A stretch of 16,453 bases of DNA from NCBI GenBank assembly GCA_020426125.1, contig JAGQQQ010000243.1, forward strand, positions 1-16,453. The letters run 5' to 3'. The notes under the pieces were generated by a model. It worked only from the letters and a program-made list of their open reading frames with translations, had not been told where the DNA came from and made no database searches. Position numbers and translations under genes: made by a program. This document shows, piece after piece, positions 1 through 6,837 of the stretch. Positions within the stretch are counted from its first letter, which is position 1, and the number at the start of each line of letters is the position of its first letter. Origin of the DNA: Planctomycetaceae bacterium. GTDB taxonomy: Bacteria > Planctomycetota > Planctomycetia > Planctomycetales > Planctomycetaceae.

Positions 1-1567
1 AGGAATGATGAATAAAGGACACGTCGTTCTCTCCGAGGACACGGGCCGTATTCCCCTGCACAACGAGTGCTGTCGACTCGTCGATGCCAATTCCGAGCAG
101 TTGCGGAATGTCTTGGATCAGGCCTTGCAGATCCGGGAGGCGTTTGCGTTGCGTGAAGTGCTGATCGATGGCCACGCCAGGCAAAAAAGCGAATCCCTGT
201 TCGTAGCCTTCGGCGGAGATGTCTTGATTGCCGAGGGGATTGCCACGAGCGAGGTAGTCTCCTTGGATCGTGGCTCCGGCGGAACTTCCGCCGATGACGC
301 CGCCCCGTTTGAGAACTTCGTGAAAGGCGTCGTAAGTTTTCGTGCCAGCGTAGGCGTCGACGATCCGCCATTGCCGCCCACCGCCGAACCAGACGCCAGT
401 GGCCGTGCGCAGCGGTTCGGCAAACTCCGTTCTGTCGGCTTCTGTTCGGTCGACGGTATGCAAGACGGTCACCTCCCCAGCGCCTGCTTCCTTGAGAGCT
501 TTGATCGTGTACTCGTTTCCGCGAGACGGCCGTTCGGAAGCCGTTGGGACAATCACGATTTTGGCTCCCTCTCCGCCTGCGAGGTTGACAAACTCCTTCC
601 AGACGCCGGGGGTCAGCCGCCCGCCCCCCACAATGAGCAGGGATCCTTCTGGGACATTTGGTTCGGGATACTTCGAAGGAGGAAACATTTCCCCAGCGCG
701 GATGATGGCCGCTTTGCGAAGTGCCGTGAGGTCGGCCCGTTCTCCAGACTTGAGTTCATAAGTTTTGGCAGGTCGCTTTTCCGACTTCGCGAGGCAGATT
801 GTCGCCATCGCATCTCCCAATATCTTGATCGATCTCCCTTGGACGATGGCTGCGGTTCCTTCGTCAACCCCAATGCCGAAATGGCCCGGGTGATCGTTAA
901 GAACGGTGGCCAGTCGTTGCTGACGATCTCGTTGGCGGAAGTGCTGGTCGATCACGGCCCCGGGGAGGAGATCGAGGCCTTGCATAACCGTAGCCTCTGG
1001 ATTTCCGAAAGCGATCATCAATCGCGACTGAATCGCCGCCCCGGCCGACGTTCCGCCGATTACTCCTCCTCGTTTGAGCAACTCAGCGAGTTCCCGTTCG
1101 ACGCGTGTCCCGACGTAGGCGTCCGCAAGTCGCGACTGCTGGCCGCCGCGAAACCAGACGGCTGTCGCTGTTTTCAGGGGAGCAACGAAGTCTTCGGTGT
1201 TCGCCTGATTGCGGTCCGTCGTGTGAAGAACTTCGACGTGAGGAATTCCCCGTTCGTGCCAGTCGGTTTCGATCTCCGTCGAGTCCAGTGCATCTGGGTT
1301 GTCGGCGGCTGTCGAGATGAAGACGAGCCGCCCCTGTTCTCCCCCGGCGAGTTCAACAAACCGTTTGATCACGGCTTCCGGGAGTGTCCCGCCGCCGCAA
1401 ATCACGAGTGAACCGGAAATTCCTCCGGAAGTGATCTCGGCAAGATGGGGAACGGGAAAGTCGTCCGCAAGACTGGTTGCCCCGAAAACCAGGACTCCCA
1501 GCACCAGTCCGAGAAGGATAGATACCGTGGGGAGAGGGGGACTCCCGTTTCGTTCAATGCAAAACAT
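1..1567 (-). CDS. Exported two-domain cyanophycinase-like protein (peptidase S51), 3' end outside window
   Basis: 522 residues are visible from an ATG at 1567, preceded by a strong GGAGG Shine-Dalgarno. The frame stays open to the window edge, so the C-terminus is missing. A signal peptide is visible (hydrophobic stretch ILLGLVLGVLVFGA, then SLADD). Two homologous halves follow, each with the cyanophycinase signature. Half 1 has GGTSAGA with nucleophile Ser174, DQHF with His209 and GVDEGTA with Glu236. Half 2 has GGSSAGA with Ser429, DQHF with His470 and GIDESTA with Glu497. The two serines are 255 residues apart. Both Ser-His-Glu triads look intact, so both halves could be active. Known cyanophycinases hydrolyse the beta-Asp-Arg backbone of cyanophycin to dipeptides. 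The real substrate here is unknown and could be another beta-aspartyl peptide. Typical family members have one domain, so the fusion plus export signal is notable. The next gene upstream on this strand ends 348 bases away, which argues against tight co-transcription. Confidence 0.93.
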   Translation of the reverse strand, partial: MFCIERNGSPPLPTVSILLGLVLGVLVFGATSLADDFPVPHLAEITSGGISGSLVICGGGTLPEAVIKRFVELAGGEQGRLVFISTAADNPDALDSTEIETDWHERGIPHVEVLHTTDRNQANTEDFVAPLKTATAVWFRGGQQSRLADAYVGTRVERELAELLKRGGVIGGTSAGAAIQSRLMIAFGNPEATVMQGLDLLPGAVIDQHFRQRDRQQRLATVLNDHPGHFGIGVDEGTAAIVQGRSIKILGDAMATICLAKSEKRPAKTYELKSGERADLTALRKAAIIRAGEMFPPSKYPEPNVPEGSLLIVGGGRLTPGVWKEFVNLAGGEGAKIVIVPTASERPSRGNEYTIKALKEAGAGEVTVLHTVDRTEADRTEFAEPLRTATGVWFGGGRQWRIVDAYAGTKTYDAFHEVLKRGGVIGGSSAGATIQGDYLARGNPLGNQDISAEGYEQGFAFLPGVAIDQHFTQRKRLPDLQGLIQDIPQLLGIGIDESTALVVQGNTARVLGENDVSFIHHS

Positions 1568-1691
1568 CTTCCCTCCTTTTGTCAGAGGCCGTTCCTCGCG
1601 TCGGCATTCCTTTGTGGCAAACTCGCCCGAATCACGCCGACTCAACAGGCAGTTGTCGGGAGATTGACGAACGGTTCAGAATACCGATTCC

Positions 1692-1728
1692 GTCATTCAG
1701 GAGAAAAGCGATGCCCGAGCGGAATGAC
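1692..1728. repeat. Inverted repeat GTCATTC...GAATGAC
   Basis: GTCATTC at 1692-1698 and GAATGAC at 1722-1728 are exact reverse complements with a 23-base spacer. The motif resembles the CGTCATTCC-type REP repeats scattered in many bacterial genomes, but the arms are short and the spacer long. It may be a degenerate copy or chance. Confidence 0.35.
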
Positions 1729-1834
1729 ATCAACGACACACAAACGCTTCGAAAGAAGAAGCTCGGAAAGCTGGGAGCCACGATAGCCGGATGAGTCGCG
1801 TTGGTAACGGTTCTGGGCGTACTTCTTGGGCTCC

Positions 1835-1866
1835 CCTCGTTTCCAAGCTGGAGCTTGGGAACGAGG
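1835..1866. repeat. 32-bp REP-like palindrome (CCAAGCT/AGCTTGG)
   Basis: Arms 1835-1849 (CCTCGTTTCCAAGCT) and 1852-1866 (AGCTTGGGAACGAGG) pair over 15 positions with one mismatch, which would be a U-G pair in RNA, around a 2-base centre. From memory, near-identical elements occur in many copies in planctomycete and cyanobacterial genomes and give spurious predicted peptides containing 'VPKLQLGNE'. It sits 50 bases beyond the stop of the minus-strand gene ending at 1916, so it may also help end that transcript. No U-tract follows on either strand. A transposase is not present nearby. Confidence 0.7.
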
Positions 1867-1915
1867 AATTCCAATCGGAAGCATGCCAGACCCCATCACA
1901 AGGATCTCCTAGCCC

Positions 1916-3097
1916 CTACTTGTCCTCCACGAGGCCTTCCATCAGGACGACTTCGAAGTTGTAGCCTTTCACCTGTTTCAGCGTACGGATGGCTTCGTCG
2001 TTCCAACGGGGATCGGGAGCCCCGGAGATGAACCAGTCGCCGCCGTTGTCGGCGAGGATCATGCCGTACTTCTTCAGGCAGGTCAGAATGACTTGCGCTT
2101 CCGGGGGGAAGGGAGCGATGTCGAAATCACTTCGCAGGCGGACGCGCATGCCCATTGGGGGGAGAAACTGTTCATGGCTCCGGCTTGCCCAGTGAGAGGC
2201 GGGGGGGACGAAAGCTCGGCGGGTGCGCTGCGTGGTGAACCGCAAGGCGTGGCGAATCTCGCCGAGTTCGACCGTCTCATCATAGCGCACAAGACCGGGG
2301 AAGATGGGGAGACCCGCGGCGTCGGCGCTGGTCCAGCCTTCGGGTCGGTCAGGATGCTTCGCGAGGTCGAACGTTGCTCCGCACTCCGCTCGCCAGAGCC
2401 GACCGTCGGCGATATTGAAGGCCCGGAATAGCTCATAGACTCGCCAGTTGTCACGGTCGATCACCAGGCAGTGACGGTCGCAGCCTTCATCGCGGGGGTG
2501 GCCTTCGATCGGAGCGTTGGGAGGAATCGGAAATGGTCCCGGGTCGCTTTCGTCACCGTACGCGGTGTAGACGATCGGGACAGGCTTCTGGTCGCCGGAG
2601 ACAACGATGTAGGGGATGCCATTGGGTGAGCCATCCCAGTATTCCGCCCCGAAGTCGGGATGCAGGTTTTTGTCGATTCCGATCGTGCGAATCATGATGT
2701 CGGAGAACGGATCGACAGGCAGATCATCAATCGTCTGGTTCCAGGCATTGTCGTCGGGGAATGGACGTTTCCCGCCCAGGGCGGCTCCTTGTCCCAGATG
2801 GACGACTCCCCTCTCCAGCGGTTTCGGCATCGGGAGTTGCGCACGATTGGCTCGGGGAAGCTCGTTCTCCAGGACTGTGGGGATAGTCCTCGTTTCGGTG
2901 GGTTGATCAGTTTGAGGCGTCGACACGGTGCCCGAATTGTCTCCCTGATATACTATCGAGTCTGGAGAGAGGAGGTCTTCCGTCGCGGCGTCTTCGCGGG
3001 CGCCCAGTTTCTTATCGAGGATAAAGACCGCTCCCAGAACGGCCACGACGATTCCGCACAAAAGCAGAATATCCCAGTGTTTCAGCACATTGCGCAT
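1916..3097 (-). CDS. Membrane-anchored conserved protein of unknown function
   Basis: 393 residues starting MRNVLKHWDILLL. One N-terminal transmembrane segment or uncleaved signal spans about residues 9-27. A low-complexity Ser/Thr/Pro/Gln linker runs to about residue 110, then a long conserved-looking domain continues to the C-terminus. Landmarks are RPFPDDNAWN (111-120), LHPDFG (145-150), DESDPGPFPIPPNAPIEG (182-199), DRHCLVIDRDN (207-217), GWTSADAAGLPIFPGLVRYDE (254-274), IRHALRF (281-287) and KKYGMILADNG (342-352). I remember this motif series from uncharacterised secreted proteins of several bacterial phyla, but know no function or Pfam name for it. The domain should face the periplasm or outside. 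The start has only a weak AGG-type ribosome site but gives a sensible membrane anchor. The gene is divergent from the exported protein gene on the plus strand. Confidence 0.88.
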   Translation of the reverse strand: MRNVLKHWDILLLCGIVVAVLGAVFILDKKLGAREDAATEDLLSPDSIVYQGDNSGTVSTPQTDQPTETRTIPTVLENELPRANRAQLPMPKPLERGVVHLGQGAALGGKRPFPDDNAWNQTIDDLPVDPFSDIMIRTIGIDKNLHPDFGAEYWDGSPNGIPYIVVSGDQKPVPIVYTAYGDESDPGPFPIPPNAPIEGHPRDEGCDRHCLVIDRDNWRVYELFRAFNIADGRLWRAECGATFDLAKHPDRPEGWTSADAAGLPIFPGLVRYDETVELGEIRHALRFTTQRTRRAFVPPASHWASRSHEQFLPPMGMRVRLRSDFDIAPFPPEAQVILTCLKKYGMILADNGGDWFISGAPDPRWNDEAIRTLKQVKGYNFEVVLMEGLVEDK

Positions 3098-3291
3098 AAT
3101 CGGACCTGAGGCGATAGCTCGGTAAGGATTGTTCGGAAAGTGTTGCCGTCAAACTCAGTGGGGGCAACCGGGATTTCCGGATCCGCACGCTTCCTGCGAA
3201 AGTGAACAACGACAATACCAGTCGTGCGGTCTTGTCGACTCTCGGCCAACCCGGCATTTTTTGCTCAGATGCAAGCGGCGAGAACGGTAGA

Positions 3292-5151
3292 ATGTCGAGA
3301 AGAAAAAGGAATGTTCCATACGCCGGCCAATCTGGATCCGCTTCCATGGATGAGACTTTTCACAATCTTCTCTCACGTCTACTTCCCGCGAGAGGTCGTA
3401 CTTCCTCTCGTCAGCCGGTTGAGCGCTTCCGATTCGCGAGGGGTGTCGCCCTATGTGCGGTCATCGCGTCGGGAATTGGCGGCCTTGACGGGTCGACCGT
3501 TTCGGCACAACGGCCTTCGCGGCGAACGGGCGCCGTCGGCCCTGCAATCGGTGTGATGCCCGTGCCATCGGTCAGCTTTATGCCCGTCCAGCCGCTCCTT
3601 CCTGAAAGTGTGCTTCCCCCAAGCAGCCCTTCATCTCCAACAGCAGCGTCCTCGACCTTGATGGGGCCTTTGGTCGACCATCCGCTCTGCGTCCTCTTAG
3701 GAGAACGGTTCGCCAATCAATGGGCCGATTCGACTAATCAGGAAACGGGCGATGTGAACGACGTCATTCTCGGAGCCGTGGTCACGGGCACCCAGCGGAC
3801 GGACTCGCACGTTTTCCTCGATATCGCCCCCAACGCGAACGTCGCCCAAATGCAGATGGTGCTGGACGGCATCATCGACATGGAAACCACGAGTACAACG
3901 CCTCAGGCGACCATCTGTTCCAACTCCGGGTTTCAATTCAATCTGACGAAACGGATTGAGTTCCCTGGGGACTACCTGCAAACGTGGACTCCCAACGGCT
4001 TCTTCACGGGGGGCCAACAACACAACGGAGCCGACACGCGGTTCTCGGGAATTCCGATTGCGGGGCAGATCGCCCGGCGAATTGCGATCAATACCGCGAA
4101 CGAACAGAAGTCGCTCTCGACCGAGATCTCGGCCCGCAAGATTTCGGATCGCGTGGGACCGCAATTCAATAATGAGGTCGATCAACAGATTTACCGTCTG
4201 AACACGCTGCTTATGAATCGGATCCGTCCCGAACTCGAGAAACGGGAGATGGTTCCCGAACGGGTGACCACGCTGTCGACCGACACTGTCGCCCTCGCGG
4301 CGGCAGCCTATGGCCCAGCCGAACCGGGCCGAACCTTACCCGATCTGTCGCAGATTGATCTCTCGAACCGCGCGGTCATCCTGGTTCATGAGTCCCTCGT
4401 GGCCCAGTTGGCGCAGCGACATGGCCTCCATGGACTCGAAATTCCGGACGTGCTGTTGCGGGATCCTTTCCGACTGTTATCTCAAGACTCGTCGAGCCCT
4501 CCAAACGCGGAGTTGGCGACCATTGTGCTCGACTCGCAGCAGCCGCTTTCAACGGAGTTCCGCGACGGTGAGATTCTGTTTCGCTCGCGAGTGTCCTTCC
4601 GACCGGTGATTGGCCCGGAGTTGGAAGCGCAGGAGATTACGATTGCCATCACGCCGACCGTCGCGGATGGCCGCGCCCAGGTGGAGAGCCGTCTGGTCTC
4701 CATTGAACCGGCTTCTGGAGAGAAGAATCCGACCATCAGCCAGATCCTCGACAAGGCCGTTCGTCCGAAGATTGAAGAGCAACTGAAACCGATTGATCGG
4801 GAAGTTGTCTGGCGGACGTTCCAAGAACGGACGGGACGTCCGATTCGTGTGCGGCTCGAATCGGTCCGATCGGAAAATGGCTGGTTAACATTTGAAATCA
4901 GCGCCGAGAAGTCCCCATCAACACCCGCTCCCCACAACGCTGGATATGGCCCCTCGTTGGGAGTGCCATTTGGCCCTTCTCCGCTCCCTCTGTCGATCGG
5001 AGAACCGTTCCTGGGTGAGTCACAACCGTTCACCGGAATGCCATTGGAAGCACTGCCGCCTGGGTCTCAGGTCGCTCCGGTTCCCATTTCCCCGACTTGG
5101 CAGGAACCGATCCCGGATGGTCCGGTGCTTCCTCCGCTGAATGGCTTTTAG
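3292..5151 (+). CDS. Large exported protein of unknown function
   Basis: 619 residues from the ATG at 3292. The frame is also open from a GTG at 3202 (649 residues) and has a later ATG at 3346 (601 residues). None has a strong Shine-Dalgarno, so the start is uncertain. All versions keep a hydrophobic segment (GVALCAVIASGIGGL) ending in VSAQ, read as a signal peptide with a long basic n-region. A Pro/Ser-rich linker follows (PLLPESVLPPSSPSSPTAA). Then comes a folded region with a hydrophilic core containing ARKISDRVGPQFNNEVDQQI and NRAVILVHESLVAQLAQR. The last 90 or so residues are again Pro-rich, with repeated PFGPSPLP / GEPFLG-like pieces. From memory, planctomycetes carry families of exported proteins with a similar layout and the same A-x-x-I-x-x-R-x-x-x-x-F-x-x-x-V-D-x-x-I core, of unknown function. 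No enzyme motif was recognised. Confidence 0.85.
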   Translation: MSRRKRNVPYAGQSGSASMDETFHNLLSRLLPARGRTSSRQPVERFRFARGVALCAVIASGIGGLDGSTVSAQRPSRRTGAVGPAIGVMPVPSVSFMPVQPLLPESVLPPSSPSSPTAASSTLMGPLVDHPLCVLLGERFANQWADSTNQETGDVNDVILGAVVTGTQRTDSHVFLDIAPNANVAQMQMVLDGIIDMETTSTTPQATICSNSGFQFNLTKRIEFPGDYLQTWTPNGFFTGGQQHNGADTRFSGIPIAGQIARRIAINTANEQKSLSTEISARKISDRVGPQFNNEVDQQIYRLNTLLMNRIRPELEKREMVPERVTTLSTDTVALAAAAYGPAEPGRTLPDLSQIDLSNRAVILVHESLVAQLAQRHGLHGLEIPDVLLRDPFRLLSQDSSSPPNAELATIVLDSQQPLSTEFRDGEILFRSRVSFRPVIGPELEAQEITIAITPTVADGRAQVESRLVSIEPASGEKNPTISQILDKAVRPKIEEQLKPIDREVVWRTFQERTGRPIRVRLESVRSENGWLTFEISAEKSPSTPAPHNAGYGPSLGVPFGPSPLPLSIGEPFLGESQPFTGMPLEALPPGSQVAPVPISPTWQEPIPDGPVLPPLNGF

Positions 5152-5213
5152 ATGCCGCGTGCGTCTGCTTCGGGACGACACTGCATCGCTCGGGCCAAGA
5201 AGGGACAGCGATG

Positions 5214-5231
5214 GGGAATGATTGCATTCCC
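5214..5231 (+). terminator. Hairpin 63 bases after the exported protein gene
   Basis: GGGAATG (5214-5220), loop ATTG, CATTCCC (5225-5231) form a perfect 7-bp stem. No T-run follows, so termination is only suggested by its place shortly after the stop at 5151. Confidence 0.4.
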
Positions 5232-5395
5232 AAACCTTGAACTTCGTATTCTTTGCGGCCTGTTTGGTACGTTTTTCCTGGCTCGCCAGAAAAGCTTGTG
5301 TTCCAACATCGGGCGAATAGAAAACGCTGGGGGGCAAGTCGCCCGAATGGAGTAGGGGAACAGACACTCTCCCGGGCCTCATCCCACAATCTTGA

Positions 5396-5421
5396 ATCTC
5401 CCCTCAATATTGAGGGGAGAT
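5396..5421. repeat. Perfect 26-bp palindrome in convergent gap
   Basis: ATCTCCCCTCAAT at 5396-5408 is followed directly by its exact reverse complement ATTGAGGGGAGAT at 5409-5421, without a spacer. It lies between two converging genes, so a bidirectional terminator is one reading. The lack of a loop and T-tract also fits a dimeric protein binding site or a small mobile repeat. Confidence 0.75.
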
Positions 5422-5542
5422 CTCATTCGCCTTCGATTGCGACGGGGACGGTTCTTGACCTGCACAGCTTCATGGACAGCGAGACTCAGAACGGGGCCAT
5501 CCGAATTTCCTTGATCGGCGTCAAGAAACTCGATGGGTCAAT

Positions 5543-6364
5543 TTACGAAAGTCGTGTCTCGAGTTCCTTCATGAATCTCAAACTCTCCTCAGAGATGCGT
5601 TCGGCGCCAGGCGAATAATCGAAGACTTCGACGGAAATCCAGCCGTGGTAGCCGGATTCCTTCAACGCTCGGAAAATGGGTTCGTAGTCGGTCTCTCCCA
5701 TGCCTGGGCCGAGGAGGTTGCTGTCGTTGACGTGAAAGTGTCGCGTCACATCCGCGAAGTCACGGATCAACTCGGGGAGCGGCGTTCCTTCTCCAAGCAT
5801 CGCTTTCACGTCTTGGTGAAGGGCGAAGTTCGGGTGGTCGACGCGATCAATCATCTCCCGGCCGGTGGCACAGGTGTTCACGAAGTCGGTTTCTTTCGTG
5901 GTTAATGGTTCGATCAACAGGTGGACTCCCCGGTCCGCGATGGCGGGCATCGCGGCCTGGAAAACCTCGACAGCGAAGTCCATCCCCTGCTCGGGAGAGA
6001 TTCCTTCTGGCAAATTTCTCTGTGGGGGGGAGCCGAAGACCATCACGCTGCCACCGAGATCGCCGCACAGGTTTCCGAGGTCAACGAGGTAGTCAGTTGT
6101 CCGCTGCCGCGTTGCTTGATCGGGGGAGGTCAGGTGCAACCCGGTTGTCTTTGCGAGGAGCCAGTGCAGACCAATGATTGTGAGTCCGTGTTGTTCGGCG
6201 GTCTCGCGAAGGTCGGCTCGTCTTTCTGCTGAGATTTCGCGGGGGTGGGAAGCAAGGGTAAAGGGAGCGACTTCGATTCCCGTGTAGCCGGTCTGAGCGA
6301 TGAACTCGCATTGCCGAGCCCAATCCCAGTCGACAAACAGTTCTTGGCAGATGGCGTATTTCAC
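5543..6364 (-). CDS. Sugar phosphate isomerase/epimerase family protein (xylose isomerase-like TIM barrel)
   Basis: 273 residues from a GTG at 6364 (MKYAICQELFVDWDW). I chose this start because AAGGA lies 8 bases upstream. A TTG at 6382 would add six residues but has no ribosome site. The sequence fits the AP-endonuclease family 2 / xylose isomerase-like TIM barrel. Probable metal ligands lie on successive strands: Glu152 (LLIEPLT), Asp185 (ALHQDVKAM), His211 (RHFHVND) and Glu246 (ISVEVFDY). Relatives include D-tagatose/D-allulose 3-epimerases, hydroxypyruvate isomerases and inosose-related enzymes. The sequence alone does not settle the sugar. No signal peptide is visible, so it should act in the cytoplasm. 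It stands alone: the upstream neighbour is divergent and the downstream one convergent. Confidence 0.9.
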   Translation of the reverse strand: MKYAICQELFVDWDWARQCEFIAQTGYTGIEVAPFTLASHPREISAERRADLRETAEQHGLTIIGLHWLLAKTTGLHLTSPDQATRQRTTDYLVDLGNLCGDLGGSVMVFGSPPQRNLPEGISPEQGMDFAVEVFQAAMPAIADRGVHLLIEPLTTKETDFVNTCATGREMIDRVDHPNFALHQDVKAMLGEGTPLPELIRDFADVTRHFHVNDSNLLGPGMGETDYEPIFRALKESGYHGWISVEVFDYSPGAERISEESLRFMKELETRLS

Positions 6365-6837
6365 TACGACTTGTCCTTGCAATACGAGATGGGAAATGGC
6401 TGTTTTTGCCGTTGGCTATTCGGAACGCGGCAAAACCCGCCGATGAAAACGCAGTTTGTCAGATTCGGTGTCGAGTCGCACCGAAACGTCTAGGCAGGTT
6501 AGCCGATTTGTTCGAGAAATGCCGGTTATGACAACGATTCTGCATTTAACTCGCGAGGGTTGGTCCGGCTGTCCGACCTGTGTCGAGAGGTTGCAGTGTG
6601 TGGGTCAAACCGGTCGATCCAACGATTGGCCTCCATGCGGAAAGTCAGTCGTATCGGCTTAAGGCGGTCGGTCCAGGTGTAGGGATTACACCTGATTCGA
6701 CACGCAACAACTTGGCAGTTTGGGCAAGAAGAGCAGCTTGCGTGGAGCAGGCTGGCCGAGTCAGCCGAACTTCAGAATGAGGACTTCCATCAGGAGGAAG
6801 CCAATTGTCTGGGGTTGATGAAAGAGGACTCAAAGCC
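6365..6837. other. Divergent intergenic region upstream of YTV protein 1
   Basis: These 473 bases separate the divergent epimerase and YTV genes and should hold both promoters. I could not find a convincing -35/-10 pair by eye. Two short hairpins lie in the right half: 6674-6694 (listed separately) and GGCTG/CAGCC near 6748-6764. No credible gene was seen. Confidence 0.55.
6674..6694 (+). promoter_or_regulatory. Hairpin in the upstream region of YTV protein 1
   Basis: CAGGTGTA (6674-6681), loop GGGAT, TACACCTG (6687-6694) form a perfect 8-bp stem. It lies about 145 bases before the YTV start and lacks a T-run. It could be a leader RNA hairpin or an operator. The role is unproven. Confidence 0.35.

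Larger units (their letters stand above)
1568..1915. other. Intergenic gap with inverted repeats, no gene seen
   Basis: This 348-base gap separates two minus-strand genes. It holds the Shine-Dalgarno and presumably the promoter of the cyanophycinase-like gene at its left end. Two inverted repeats lie in it (1692-1728 and 1835-1866, listed separately). Short open frames cross it on both strands. They overlap one another, lack ribosome sites, and partly just translate the palindrome, so I call none of them a gene. Confidence 0.6.
5152..5542. other. Convergent intergenic gap, no gene seen
   Basis: This 391-base gap lies between two genes that point at each other. Besides the hairpin (5214-5231) and the palindrome (5396-5421) listed separately, CGGGCGA and TCGCCCG form a 7-bp inverted repeat with a 22-base spacer near 5311-5346. 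Open frames across it have no ribosome sites and overlap on both strands. Confidence 0.6.

Noticed and set aside
5..1411. 468-codon open frame on the plus strand
   Set aside because: It is the codon-aligned antisense of the cyanophycinase-like gene. The minus strand carries the conserved catalytic motifs, signal peptide and ribosome site; the plus frame has none.
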